A stretch of DNA of 64,000 nt, taken from contig JBJMGT010000019.1 of NCBI GenBank assembly GCA_045807745.1, positions 74,135 to 138,134 on the forward strand. The letters are read 5' to 3'. A program made the translations under genes and the position numbers. Shown here piece by piece: positions 45,446 to 54,692 of this stretch. Every line of letters starts with the position of its first letter. Within the stretch, counting starts at the first letter, position 1. Source of the DNA: QHXQ01 sp045807745. Its GTDB lineage: Bacteria > Acidobacteriota > Blastocatellia > Pyrinomonadales > Pyrinomonadaceae. The notes under the pieces were generated by a model that did no database searches, was not told the origin of the DNA, and saw nothing but the letters and a program-made list of their open reading frames with translations.

Positions 45446-47944
45446 TCAAGCGGCGTTTTCAGCGTTCACTTCAAGCTCGGCCGGGCGCGCTTCCGCCTTA
45501 ACTGGTGCTTCCGCCACTGCACACGGCTGCGCTGCCTGCGTGAGCCGCGCATGCGCCGGTGTCAAGCGTAGTTGCGCGATCAACGCGCGCAAGCCCTCCG
45601 TCATAGGTGCGCCCGCGCTTAAAGCTTCATACACGCTCTCCTGTGCACGCTCCATGTTTGCTTCCAGCTTGAGCCGCTGGGCGAGCGTAATGAGCGCCAG
45701 CGCCGCCTGATAATTCTCTTCCGCAGGCTCGCTCATAGCATGGCGGACGGAGCGCGTGATCATCTCTTCGAGTTGCTGTTGCACGCTCGCATGGTCGATG
45801 CGGTAATCATGTCGCGCCACTTCGTCGGCAATGCGCAGCGCGTCCGAGTAGGCGGCCACGTCTTCATGCTCGAACCGGCTTAACTCGTACTCGAAGCGCC
45901 GGCCGATGGTAAACTCGGCGGCGGCGCGCAACTCGGTCGGCAACTCGAACCCGGCCTCTTGCAGCATCTCTATGTTGCGCCGGTTCTCTTCATACAAGCG
46001 TTCGTACTCTTCGGCGAAGCGTTCGACCATACGCCCGAAGACGATCTCGTAAATGCGTGTGCGCCCTTCGGGGAGCAGATGCTCCAGACCGTAATCGCGC
46101 GGCCCGAACTCCTCTTTCATCAGTTGCAACAGCGTCGGCAAAGACGCGGTGCGGAAGTACGACCAGAGACGTTCGGTCGAGGCGTGGAACTCTTCTTCGT
46201 TAGTAAACTCTTTGAGCACACAATAAAAGTCAACATCGCCGAAATGCATCGCGGCGGCCATGTACGACTGCCGCTTGGCCGTAGCAGTTGCCTCCAGATC
46301 AAGCCGGGCGGTGGCGAGCGCGAGCCGCCCGTGCTGTTGTTGCTGCAACTCCGTCCGCGTGAACGCGTAGCCGGCCACCTCGTCGCGCTCGTCCGGTTGA
46401 TCGACCAGACTGGCGATGGCGAGACTCGCCGCGACGTGCGGCATCGTGACGCGCGCACCATCAACCAGGCGGCGATAGATGTCTGCGCCGTGGCCGAACT
46501 CCGGCAAGTTGCTCTCGGCCTCGGCCAAGAGTTCAAGAAATGCGCTGCGCGGCGGCTTGAGTTTCAACTCGCCCATGAAGTCCAGCACGCGCCCCGCATA
46601 CTTTAAATCCTGCACGGTCTCGATGCCGGAGATGTCGTTGAAGAACCAGCCGCAGCTTGTGAACATGGTCAAGGCGTTGCGCTGCAACTCAAGCAGCGTG
46701 AGCGCGCGCACTTGCTCTTCTGCACTTAAGTCCCGGCCCGCGTGGCGCGCGAGGAAGGCGCTACGATCCGCCGTCGGGTCAACTAACAATTCGATGTAAG
46801 CATCGCGCGCGGGCCACGGGTCGCGGAAGAGATCGCCGCCTAAGGTTTCATAATGCCGGGCCGCTTCGTTGCGCAGAAAATTCAACGCGGCCCGCAAGGG
46901 CGTGCGCCACTGCTGATTCCAACCTTCGCGCGCCCCCGCATGACAACTGCAATCGCGCGCCCAACGCCCGATGCCGTGCGCGCAGCTCCACGCAGTACCT
47001 TCGCCATTCGGGCCGGCCTTGATCTCAACTTCAAACTCCGGCTCGTGCGCGGCGAGAAACGCACCATAGTTGGTGACTTCAAACCCACGCGCGCGCGCTT
47101 CAATCTCAAGCGCGTAGGCGAGACAGCGATCACCAAACATGAAATGATGACCGTAAGATTCGCCATCGGTGGCGACATGGACGAGCGGGCCGTTCGCGGC
47201 GCGCTCAAAGCGGTCGAGCAATACGTGGCTCGAAGCGAGCGCACCGTCGAAGGCGATGGCTTTGGCGACGTGCCCGTCGTAGCAGAAGACGGCGAGCGCG
47301 CGCCCCGACCCGTCGCGGTGCAGGTAGCGATAGGGCATGGTCGGATCAAGCCCGCCCTCTATGACGCTGTGCCAGACCTCCGTCCCCGTGCGCCGGATGC
47401 GCTCGACTTGATGCGGCGAGAGGATGACGTACTTGAGACCCTCTTCAATCAACGCTTCGAGCGTCTCGTTATTGGCGGCCGTTTCCGGTAACCACAACGA
47501 TTCGGCATCGCGCCCGAAGCGATAGCGAAAGTCGGCCAACCCCCAACGAATCTCCGTGCGCCGGTCGCGCTCGTTGCAGAGCGGCAGGATCGCGTGATGA
47601 TAACCTTGCGCGATGGCGTTGCCGTGCCCGTCGTAGCGGCGCATGCTCAGCCGGTCGGCGTCGATGATGCGCGCATAAGTATCCGGGTGATGTTGCGCGA
47701 GCCAGGAGATGAGCGTCGGGCCGAAGTTAAAACTGATATTCGCGTAGTTGTTGACGATGCGCTCGACACCGCCACGGGCATCGATAATGCGAGCATAACT
47801 GTTCGGGCGATAGCACTCGCGATAGATGCGCTCATTCCAGTTAGCAAACGGGCGGGCGCTCGGCTGCGGTTCAATGGTGTCCGTCCAGGGGTTTTCGCGC
47901 GGCGGTTGATAGAAATGGCCGTGGATGATAAGTGCCGTCGTCAT
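45446..47944 (-). CDS. Glycoside hydrolase family 57-like protein with DUF3536
   Basis: 832 residues. ALIIHGHFYQPPRENPWTD is the GH57 opening, and LWLPETAANNETLEALIEEGLKYVILSP and LVHVATDGESYGHHFMFGD hold the expected catalytic-region motifs. The C-terminal half corresponds to DUF3536. GH57 members are alpha-amylases, branching enzymes or 4-alpha-glucanotransferases; the DUF3536 group is not well characterised. First gene of the minus-strand carbohydrate run, 16 bases before glgB, so a role in glycogen or maltodextrin turnover is likely. Confidence 0.88.
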   Translation of the reverse strand: MTTALIIHGHFYQPPRENPWTDTIEPQPSARPFANWNERIYRECYRPNSYARIIDARGGVERIVNNYANISFNFGPTLISWLAQHHPDTYARIIDADRLSMRRYDGHGNAIAQGYHHAILPLCNERDRRTEIRWGLADFRYRFGRDAESLWLPETAANNETLEALIEEGLKYVILSPHQVERIRRTGTEVWHSVIEGGLDPTMPYRYLHRDGSGRALAVFCYDGHVAKAIAFDGALASSHVLLDRFERAANGPLVHVATDGESYGHHFMFGDRCLAYALEIEARARGFEVTNYGAFLAAHEPEFEVEIKAGPNGEGTAWSCAHGIGRWARDCSCHAGAREGWNQQWRTPLRAALNFLRNEAARHYETLGGDLFRDPWPARDAYIELLVDPTADRSAFLARHAGRDLSAEEQVRALTLLELQRNALTMFTSCGWFFNDISGIETVQDLKYAGRVLDFMGELKLKPPRSAFLELLAEAESNLPEFGHGADIYRRLVDGARVTMPHVAASLAIASLVDQPDERDEVAGYAFTRTELQQQQHGRLALATARLDLEATATAKRQSYMAAAMHFGDVDFYCVLKEFTNEEEFHASTERLWSYFRTASLPTLLQLMKEEFGPRDYGLEHLLPEGRTRIYEIVFGRMVERFAEEYERLYEENRRNIEMLQEAGFELPTELRAAAEFTIGRRFEYELSRFEHEDVAAYSDALRIADEVARHDYRIDHASVQQQLEEMITRSVRHAMSEPAEENYQAALALITLAQRLKLEANMERAQESVYEALSAGAPMTEGLRALIAQLRLTPAHARLTQAAQPCAVAEAPVKAEARPAELEVNAENAA

Positions 47945-48235
47945 CAGCTATCGCTCCGGGCCGGTGAAGGCACAGACGGGAGCACAATGTTCACCGGAAA
48001 AAGTTTGGCTTGCTTACTTGATGGCGAGCAGTTTACCAATCATCCCCCGCCGGTTGAAGGCCCGGCCGCGCATTTCGCTTTGTTTTTGCCATACGAACTG
48101 TAGTAATTTTGTGTCAACTTTAAACAGCTCAAATTGCATGCAAGGCGGCCGAGACCGGCCTCGTATTGTTGTCGGCGCGCAAAGGTACGCGCGCATACAT
48201 GCAGTCCGCAAGATCGGAAGGGGAGGATACGAACG

Positions 48236-48757
48236 ATGGCCACAGCGACAAAACAGAAACAGGAAGTAGCCCAGCCGCAAACTAGGGAGCAGCGTTCGGG
48301 GCGCGCAAGTCGTAAGGAGCAGATTCTTTCGCTCTACACATCGGGCATCAACGAGGTCGGCGATCTGGCGCTCATCACAGGCGCGCGGCCGAGCTACGTC
48401 AGCTCGGTCTTGCAAGCGGCGGGACAGGAGACGGGCTATTTCGATCTCTACACTTCGACCGCGCACCCGATGAATGTCTATTCTAAATTCTTCGCCAACA
48501 AGCTCGGCTTCAAGGACGAAGAGACGGCGCGCGCAAGCGTGGCGCTCATCGACAAACTCTATCGTCAGTTTGAGCTGGCGGGCGACCGCGCCGGGCAGCA
48601 CCACGCGCTGACGATGGCGCTCATCATGTTCGACCGCGCCCGCTGGACGCGCAAAGGCGCTGAGGCCGACATCTTTCGCACATGGCTCGTCGAGCGTTTA
48701 CAGGAAGCTGACTTAAGCGCGATAGAGACGGGCGTAAGTGAGGCTGACGTAGACTAG
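48236..48757 (+). CDS. Hypothetical protein with helix-turn-helix-like region
   Basis: 173 residues. A polar, Gln/Lys/Arg-rich N-terminus is followed by RASRKEQILSLYTSGINEVGDLALITGARPSYVSSVLQAAG, which looks like a helix-turn-helix (residues ~20-62). A second helical region contains KLGFKDEETARASVALIDKLYRQFELAGDRAGQHHALTMALIMFDRARW. No named family is recognised; a DNA-binding regulator is plausible. GGGGAGGA precedes ATG 48236 by about eight bases. It is divergent from the GH57 operon (291-base spacer), so it could control it; this is inference. Confidence 0.65.
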   Translation: MATATKQKQEVAQPQTREQRSGRASRKEQILSLYTSGINEVGDLALITGARPSYVSSVLQAAGQETGYFDLYTSTAHPMNVYSKFFANKLGFKDEETARASVALIDKLYRQFELAGDRAGQHHALTMALIMFDRARWTRKGAEADIFRTWLVERLQEADLSAIETGVSEADVD

Positions 48758-48831
48758 TCGGCGAGATTTTTTACTTAGGTCGAGCGGCTGCTTACTTGCT
48801 GCGTTGGTAAGTTATCGTCGGGAGGCTTTGT

Positions 48832-49116
48832 GTGATCGTTGAAGGGTTCGATAATGCGTGGCACGTGCTACGTTTCTGGTTAGAGCAGGGCTACGAATGT
48901 TTCGTGCTTGAACCAACTGGGCGCGTGCCGCTGCCCCGCCCGTGCCAGCGCATGGAATTGCCGGCCACGGCTCAAGCCGGGCTGGATTACTTCCCCATCC
49001 CACCCGTACTTGATCCGGCACTCGGCGACAATCCAAATCCGGACCGGCCGCTAACTGCGGCCGAGCTACTCCTCGCCACGGCCATCGCCGAAGGCTGGGA
49101 GCCTGAGATTGAATGA
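48832..49116 (+). CDS. Small hypothetical protein
   Basis: 94 residues, acidic and soluble, with FDNAWHVLRFWLEQGYECFVLEP and a proline-rich middle (DYFPIPPVLDPALGDNPNPDRPL). GTG start at 48832, six bases after GGAGG, which makes this a credible gene despite its size. No family is recognised. Lies 74 bases after the HTH-like gene on the same strand. Confidence 0.6.
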   Translation: MIVEGFDNAWHVLRFWLEQGYECFVLEPTGRVPLPRPCQRMELPATAQAGLDYFPIPPVLDPALGDNPNPDRPLTAAELLLATAIAEGWEPEIE

Positions 49117-49154
49117 CATACTGCGACCGGGTTGCGCGGCACTCAGATGCCGCT

Positions 49155-49958
49155 TCATAGCGCGCACTCATCTAATTCACCGCGCAGGACTGTGACGGCC
49201 TGCCCGCCGAGATAGACGCGGTCGCCGCCGACGCGCACACGCACCGTGCCCCCGCGGGCCGAAGCCTGATAGGCCGTGAACTCGTCCTTGCCCAGCTGCG
49301 CCTGCCAGTATGGCCCCAACACGCAATGCGCCGCCCCCGTCACAGGGTCTTCGTCGATCCCAGCGCCGGGCCCGAAGAAGCGCGAGATGAAATCGTAACC
49401 CGCGCTTGTGGCCTGCGCCGTCACAATTGCGCTGCGCAGGTCAGCGCGCTTTAACATCGAGAAGTCCGGACTGGCCTTGCGCACCGCCTCTTCATCGCGC
49501 ACCACGATCAAGTAATCGTCTTTTGTCCGCCCGGCGAACAGCGGCTCGACGCCAAGCGCGCGCACAATCTCCGCGGGCGCGGCCGGCAGGGCCGTCACGG
49601 GTCGCGCGGGAAAATTCAATTCGATCAGATCGCCGCGCCGCGTCGCCGTCAGCAATCCGCTGCGCGTGTGAAAGCGGGCCTGCGCGTCGGGCCGCAACTG
49701 GCCCGTCTCCCAGAGCACGTGCGCGCTGGCGAGTGTTGCGTGACCGCATAGATCGACCTCGACCGCAGGCGTAAACCAGCGCAGATCATAGCCATCGCTC
49801 TGCGGCACGAGGAACGCGGTCTCCGACAGATTCATCTCGCGCGCCACCAACTTCATCCAACTCTCGTCGCGCGCCGTCGGCAGCACACACACTGCGGCCG
49901 GGTTGCCGCTAAACGGCTTGTCGGTGAAAGCATCAACTTGCGTGATCATCAAACTCAT
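49155..49958 (-). CDS. PhzF family isomerase/epimerase-like protein
   Basis: 267 residues. TQVDAFTDKPFSGNPAAVCVLP, LSETAFLVP, RWFTPAVEVDLCGHATLASAHVL and EDPVTGAAHCVLGPYW are the conserved blocks of the PhzF/diaminopimelate-epimerase-like fold, including the catalytic Glu in NLSETAF. PhzF itself isomerises a phenazine precursor, but most genomic members act on unknown substrates and no phenazine genes are present. Single gene. Confidence 0.9.
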   Translation of the reverse strand: MSLMITQVDAFTDKPFSGNPAAVCVLPTARDESWMKLVAREMNLSETAFLVPQSDGYDLRWFTPAVEVDLCGHATLASAHVLWETGQLRPDAQARFHTRSGLLTATRRGDLIELNFPARPVTALPAAPAEIVRALGVEPLFAGRTKDDYLIVVRDEEAVRKASPDFSMLKRADLRSAIVTAQATSAGYDFISRFFGPGAGIDEDPVTGAAHCVLGPYWQAQLGKDEFTAYQASARGGTVRVRVGGDRVYLGGQAVTVLRGELDECAL

Positions 49959-49998
49959 CTTTTTTGTTTTCTCTCCAATGTCTAACAGTGCAAGCCGA

Positions 49999-50598
49999 TT
50001 ATTTGCGCGACCCCTTCGCCTGTGCGCTCGCGGCGTTTTCGCGGAACGTCTTCAACACCTCGCGCTTGAGTTCAGGTGACAGACCCGTTAGTCCTTCCGT
50101 CACCTTGAACTTCTGATTGACCCACTTCCCGACCTTCACCGCGTCGTAACCGAGCGCCGCCGCGCTCTGCAAAATCTCCGCGTCGAGGCTCGCCGCCTGC
50201 TCTTCGTGCGTCGGCTCGGCGGGCTGCGCCGTGCGCCCGGCGGCCATCCGCAGCGGCTTCTCGATCTCCTCGCGACTCGCGATGCCGCGCTTCACTTCAA
50301 AGCCAAGCAATGCCAGCGCACGGCCTACAGACGATGTTTCGCAGACTTCGACGTAGCTTGTCTTCTGGACATACCCTTCGCTGCGCACCTCAAAGGCGTG
50401 GCCCGTTGCGGCGGGTTGCGCGTCGTCTGCGTTGCGATAGACCTCTGCACGCATGAGGATGAAGCCGGTGTCAATGTCATGCTGCACGATTGATGTGATG
50501 ACGCGGCCGTCGGGAAAGCGCTCGTAAAATTTTTCGAGCCGCTCGGCGACGGGTACATAGTCCTCGAAGCGGTCGCGGGCTGGGGGCTGGCGAGACAT
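49999..50598 (-). CDS. Putative single-strand annealing protein (ERF/Rad52-like)
   Basis: 199 residues. VAERLEKFYERFPDGRVITSIVQHD, FILMRAEVYRN and VEVCETSSVGRALALLGFEVKRGIASREEIEK resemble phage-encoded ssDNA annealing proteins, in which a cETSAvGRAL-type helix is characteristic. The C-terminal ~50 residues (DAVKVGKWVNQKFKVTEGLTGLSPELKREVLK) form a separate helical domain similar to those found at the ends of phage recombinases. No other phage gene lies nearby. It may be a domesticated recombination gene. Assignment is tentative. Confidence 0.55.
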   Translation of the reverse strand: MSRQPPARDRFEDYVPVAERLEKFYERFPDGRVITSIVQHDIDTGFILMRAEVYRNADDAQPAATGHAFEVRSEGYVQKTSYVEVCETSSVGRALALLGFEVKRGIASREEIEKPLRMAAGRTAQPAEPTHEEQAASLDAEILQSAAALGYDAVKVGKWVNQKFKVTEGLTGLSPELKREVLKTFRENAASAQAKGSRK

Positions 50599-50616
50599 GA
50601 TGCAACTCCTTTCGAG

Positions 50617-51228
50617 TTAGCTCGGCAACATAGCAAGACGGCGACGGATAAATGCGCGGCTGATTGTTTTCGGCTCTGGCGGCGCGGCCCCGGCGCGGCG
50701 CGCGAACTCTTTGATGTAGTTCTTCATGCCGCGTTCAAACATGCTCAAGCCATAGTGTTTAGCCTCGGCCGTGGCCGCTGCGGCCGTCCAGCCGTCGTGC
50801 CGGATGCGATAACAGGCGATGACCGTGCCGGTACGATCCGCGCCGCGCCGGCAGTGGACGAAGACCGGCTGCAAGTGTGGGTCGGCGATTAACGCGAGCG
50901 CCTGCTCGACACTCGCGTCGTTGGGCCGGCTCAGACCGGGCAGCGCCACATTGTAGTAATTGAGACCGAGCGCGCGGGCTGACTGCTCTTCCGTGTCGGC
51001 TCGTTCGTCATCCTCGCGCAGATTGATGATTGTCTTGACGCCGAGCCGCGCCAGTTGCGCCAACCCGCCCGCCTTCGGCTGCGCGCCGCGATAAAGCTGT
51101 GCGCTCACCTGATGAAAATTCGGCAACTCCACATAACGCACCTCGGTCTGCGCCCGCGCGGTTGTGCCGAATAAAGCGAGTAGAACGAGCAGCCCAAGCG
51201 CGCGGCCGCATTTTTGTTCAAGTCTCAT
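50617..51228 (-). CDS. Exported dual-specificity/tyrosine phosphatase-like protein
   Basis: 203 residues. A signal peptide (ALGLLVLLALFGTTARAQ) precedes a cysteine-phosphatase domain: LPNFHQVSAQLYRGAQPKAGGL, GVKTIINLRED and the active-site loop FVHCRRGADRTGTVIACY (HCx5R with Cys and Arg present). This is the DSP/KAP-like group common as periplasmic enzymes. Substrate unknown. 18 bases before the ERF-like gene on the same strand. Confidence 0.87.
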   Translation of the reverse strand: MRLEQKCGRALGLLVLLALFGTTARAQTEVRYVELPNFHQVSAQLYRGAQPKAGGLAQLARLGVKTIINLREDDERADTEEQSARALGLNYYNVALPGLSRPNDASVEQALALIADPHLQPVFVHCRRGADRTGTVIACYRIRHDGWTAAAATAEAKHYGLSMFERGMKNYIKEFARRAGAAPPEPKTISRAFIRRRLAMLPS

Positions 51229-51283
51229 GTCGCGTCCACTTTCACTTACCTGTGCACCAGTCCTACTAATTGATGCAACCCAC

Positions 51284-53224
51284 TCATCGCTCCGTTGCAG
51301 CAGCGACGTGCGGGGCGTGCGATTTCAAAATCTGACTGAGCGGATCAGGCCGCCCAGCGATGCGCTCCAGATGCGGATAGCTTTCGCCGCCATGATAGTT
51401 GAGCTTGTAGGTGCGGTAATACTCCGCGTTTTCGATCAGTAATTCGATGGGCGCGCGGTCGGTTTTGGCCGCGCGGATCGCATCGTGCAGCCCGTCAGTC
51501 GAGAAGCGGCGGCCGTTGACGGCGATGATCTTCATGCCGGGACTGAGACCCGCCGCTTCGCCGGGTGCTTCCGGTAGAATGTCCGAGATCGTGCCGTCGG
51601 CGCGCAGCAGCAGACCCAACGAGAAGCTGAGGTCTGTGCTCTTGTGCACCGCATCGGCCGCGGTCATGTACTCGTTCGGCGTGTCGTTGTAGACGAGTCG
51701 CCAGCCGCTCGTTTCCAATCCGCCCAGCGGCGCGCGCGGCGCGACGGCGCGCACACGCGTGTTGAGAAAGCCCGCCCAATCGCCCGGTGCGACTTCGTTC
51801 AGTGTGCGCACTACGTCCTCGAATTCATAGGTCTTAACTTCGGGCGGGCCTGAGGGCGGGCCATGAAACAGATGGCAAAAGTCGTCGAGCGATTTCTGCC
51901 CGTTGGTCTGTTGCCGTATGCGCGCGTCGGCATCAAGCCAGATGAGCGTGCCTTCGTCGTAGAAATCGACGCTGCGGCGTGTGTTGGCCCAAGCCGCGGG
52001 CGCGTTGTAGAGCAGTTGCGCGGCCGTGGCCGTGTCGGAGAGCGGTCGCCAGCCGCGCCCGCCGCGCTTGTCTAGATAAGCGGCGATCCACGCTAGATTC
52101 TCGCGCGTGTCCTGCTCCGACCAGAGACCGCTGCGCGCCGTCAGAATCACACCGAGATATTCGGTCAAGCCTTCATAGACCCAGAGCAACTCTGTGCGCA
52201 TAGGCTTTTGATAATCCGCATTGACCAGCCCGGCGGGGCGGCGATACTTGCCGTTCCACGAGTGGACGAACTCGTGCGGCAATAAACCTGCGGCTAACTT
52301 CCAACCCTGCTCATCCAACAAGGTGCGCTCGGCCACGCGATCATCGCTCGACTCATGATGCTCAAGCCCGAAGCTGGCCACTTGATCGCTCAACGTGAAC
52401 AGAAAATTGTAATGGCGATAATGATGTGCGCCGAAGAGGGTCTGCGCTTCGGCGACGAGTTGCTTTAAGCCGTTGGCGATGCGCGGCGACACATCGAGCG
52501 CGGCCGCGCTATCGGCCGCCATGTCGATCTCGTGATGCACAGGGGTGTTTCCCAACGGAAGCACACGATAATAAGCACCGGCCGAGAGCGGCGAGTCGAT
52601 CAACGTGACGAGCGCGACGGGCGCGAACTCGATCTCGCCGCGCGCCTCACGCGCCACGTCGAGCGCTGTCCCAAACTTCCAACCCGCCGGCAGTTTTATG
52701 CTCGGCGCGAAGGTGATGTCGGCCGCAGGTCGGTCGCTCGGATACAACAACACCTGATTCCAATTGATGACGACAAGCTGCGCGCTTGCCGATGCACCTG
52801 CGGAAAAGCCTTCGGTGTTCGTCGTGAGCAGAAAGTCGAGCGTAGCTTCGATGCTGCGCACGCCCGGCGGCACGTTCAAATGGAAGGTAAACATGTCGGC
52901 CTGATCGCGCTGCCATTCGAGCGTCTGCCGACCGGCCGTGAATTTCACATTGACGAGATCGGTAATCGGCCCCGTCGGCCCGTGCTCGCCGGGAATCCAC
53001 GCCGGGTAGTAGAGCGTCAACGGCCCCGGCGCGGCGGGGATCGTCATGCGCGCGTGCAGGACTCTGCGCGGTGCGTCGGTCGCGTCCAGCGCTAACTCAA
53101 TCGGCGCGGCGGGCGGGGCGCTATACAAATGCGCAGTACGCGCCGGCGGCAACGTCTGCGCCGCCGCGACTGCGACCAACGCTAAACTCAAACACACGGC
53201 CAAGAAGGATGTCTCAGGTCTCAT
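51284..53224 (-). CDS. Secreted M61 glycyl-aminopeptidase-like metallopeptidase with PDZ domain
   Basis: 646 residues. Signal peptide FLAVCLSLALVAVAAAQ, an N-terminal beta domain, then LPHEFVHSWNGKYRRP (HExxH near 317-321) with the third ligand in LLWVYEGLTEYLGVIL. A C-terminal PDZ domain (LRADGTISDILPEAPGEAAGLSPGMKIIAVNGR) probably recruits substrates. The family cleaves N-terminal Gly or Ala. AGGAG lies about five bases before ATG 53224, which sets the start. Monocistronic, just upstream of the phosphatase gene. Confidence 0.9.
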   Translation of the reverse strand: MRPETSFLAVCLSLALVAVAAAQTLPPARTAHLYSAPPAAPIELALDATDAPRRVLHARMTIPAAPGPLTLYYPAWIPGEHGPTGPITDLVNVKFTAGRQTLEWQRDQADMFTFHLNVPPGVRSIEATLDFLLTTNTEGFSAGASASAQLVVINWNQVLLYPSDRPAADITFAPSIKLPAGWKFGTALDVAREARGEIEFAPVALVTLIDSPLSAGAYYRVLPLGNTPVHHEIDMAADSAAALDVSPRIANGLKQLVAEAQTLFGAHHYRHYNFLFTLSDQVASFGLEHHESSDDRVAERTLLDEQGWKLAAGLLPHEFVHSWNGKYRRPAGLVNADYQKPMRTELLWVYEGLTEYLGVILTARSGLWSEQDTRENLAWIAAYLDKRGGRGWRPLSDTATAAQLLYNAPAAWANTRRSVDFYDEGTLIWLDADARIRQQTNGQKSLDDFCHLFHGPPSGPPEVKTYEFEDVVRTLNEVAPGDWAGFLNTRVRAVAPRAPLGGLETSGWRLVYNDTPNEYMTAADAVHKSTDLSFSLGLLLRADGTISDILPEAPGEAAGLSPGMKIIAVNGRRFSTDGLHDAIRAAKTDRAPIELLIENAEYYRTYKLNYHGGESYPHLERIAGRPDPLSQILKSHAPHVAAATER

Positions 53225-53361
53225 GGACTCTCCTGCGCGCAAATCGCTCTCGCTGAAATGGCATCTTACGTCACCACTCTAGACCTCAAAAGGGCCATTT
53301 TCAACAAACGGATGAAGGGCCATTTGCACAACCATGATTGCAGCCAACTTCGCGACCTTAT

Positions 53362-53421
53362 CTTTGCGTCTTTGCATGAGGCTTTAGTTCATAAAAAATA
53401 ACCTCACGCAAAGGCGCAAAG
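53362..53421. repeat. CTTTGCG-type inverted repeat, copy D
   Basis: CTTTGCGTCTTTGCATGAGG at 53362-53381 pairs with 53402-53421 (18 of 20 positions complementary) across a 20-base AT-rich loop. A further GAACGCAAAG follows. It lies between RNase Z and the M61 gene, downstream of rnz. Confidence 0.75.
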
Positions 53422-53447
53422 GAAGAACGCAAAGCGAGTTTGTTTGT

Positions 53448-54383
53448 TCAGTCTGTGTGCCGCGGAATCTCAAGCGTCATGAAGTCGTGCGCCATGATCG
53501 TTGGCGGAAAGACGGCGCGGGCTTGGCGCAGTAGCTCGTCAGTAGTGACAGGATTGCCCGGCGCGTAACGCGGGCTGATGTGTGTCAACACAAGTTGATG
53601 TGCGCCGGCCTGTCGCGCCACCTCCGCCGCGTCTCGTGCGGTCGAGTGCATGCTCTGGCGCGCAAGCTCCTCGTCCTCCGTCACGAAGGTCGCTTCGTGA
53701 ATGAGCACATCGGCGGCGCGGGCCAACTCGATTGAGTTCGCGCAAAAGGTTGTGTCCGTACAATAAACGAACGAGCGCCCGCGCTCAGGTGGCGCGCACA
53801 GCTCAGCGCCGTCGATGGTGCGGCCGTCGGCGAGCGTGATAGTTTCGCCGCGCTTGAGCTGACCGTAGAGCGGCCCCGGCGGTATCTGCAACTCCGCCGC
53901 GCGCTCGACGTTGAACCGACCGGGTCTGTCCTTCTCTGTCACACGATAACCGAACGCGGTCACGCGGTGGCGTAAAGGCTGACAACTGATCGCGAACTCT
54001 TCATCCTCGTAGAGCACGCCCGGCTGCACGATGTGCACTTGTATCTGTTCGCCTAAGCGAAAGCGTGAGAGCCGCGCTGCGCTTGCTACGTATTCGTCGA
54101 GACCTGTGGGGCCGTAGATGTCTATCGGCTGCGCGCTGCCGGCCATGCCGCAGGTCGCGAGCAGACCCATCAAGCCATAGAGATGGTCGCCGTGCAGGTG
54201 CGTAATCAGGATGCGGCGGAGTTGGCTGATGCGCAGGTCCGTGTGTTGGATTTGATGCTGCGTCGCCTCGCCACAGTCGAAGAGCCAGACCTCCGCGCGT
54301 TGCGGCAGCTTGAGGGCAACCGCCGAGACGTTGCGCGCTTTGGTCGGCACGCCTGCGCTTGTGCCTAAGAATGTGATCTGCAC
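53448..54383 (-). CDS. rnz: Ribonuclease Z
   Basis: 311 residues, the size of short-form RNase Z. ITFLGTSAGVPTKARNVSAVAL, FDCGEATQHQI, ITHLHGDHLYGLMGLL (HxHxDH zinc motif), DTTFCANSIELARAADVLIHEATF and TAREAAEVA-like SMHSTARDAAEVARQAG with LTHISPRY. All metal ligands of the metallo-beta-lactamase fold are present. It trims tRNA 3' ends. GTG start at 54383 fits the family N-terminus (MQITFLGTS). Confidence 0.93.
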   Translation of the reverse strand: MQITFLGTSAGVPTKARNVSAVALKLPQRAEVWLFDCGEATQHQIQHTDLRISQLRRILITHLHGDHLYGLMGLLATCGMAGSAQPIDIYGPTGLDEYVASAARLSRFRLGEQIQVHIVQPGVLYEDEEFAISCQPLRHRVTAFGYRVTEKDRPGRFNVERAAELQIPPGPLYGQLKRGETITLADGRTIDGAELCAPPERGRSFVYCTDTTFCANSIELARAADVLIHEATFVTEDEELARQSMHSTARDAAEVARQAGAHQLVLTHISPRYAPGNPVTTDELLRQARAVFPPTIMAHDFMTLEIPRHTD

Positions 54384-54437
54384 GACTGAAGCATAGCCGC
54401 ATGAAATAGTTCGAGCACGGGAAGTATAACGAGGAAA

Positions 54438-54504
54438 GGATGAAGGATGAAGGATGAAATAGAAAGTCCTTTCTTATTCATCCTTCATCCCTCATCCTTC
54501 ATCC
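54438..54504. repeat. Heptamer-built inverted repeat, copy C
   Basis: GGATGAA three times at 54438-54458, then TTCATCC, TTCATCC, CTCATCC, TTCATCC at 54477-54504. The short stem GAAAG/CTTTC closes the tip. It lies in the 309-base spacer between zwf (its 3' side) and rnz (its 5' side). Confidence 0.8.
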
Positions 54505-54630
54505 TTGCTCTTCAAAGTGTTCGCCTAACGTTTTTAGAAATTGTCTCTAGGCTTGCCTGAACAGCCTTTTGCTGGTACATTGCGCGCCACCAAAGCATCG
54601 TTTCCCCCAAAGGAAAAGATGTGCATGGCT

Positions 54631-54663
54631 AAGCCGGCTGCGCAGCGAGGGCGCAGCCGGCTT
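54631..54663. terminator. Strong 13-bp hairpin downstream of zwf
   Basis: AAGCCGGCTGCGC (54631-54643) and its exact complement (54651-54663) enclose a 7-base loop, 30 bases beyond the zwf stop codon on the minus strand. No long T-tract follows. Position and stability suggest the terminator of the gnd-zwf unit. The rest of the spacer 54384-54692 holds repeat C and no coding frame. Confidence 0.55.
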
Positions 54664-54692
54664 TACTATTTCAGGCCCATCTTGTTTGAGTC

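Noticed and set aside
49999..51228. Prophage remnant
   Set aside because: Only one phage-like gene is present; neighbours are cellular enzymes and there are no integrase, capsid or tail genes.
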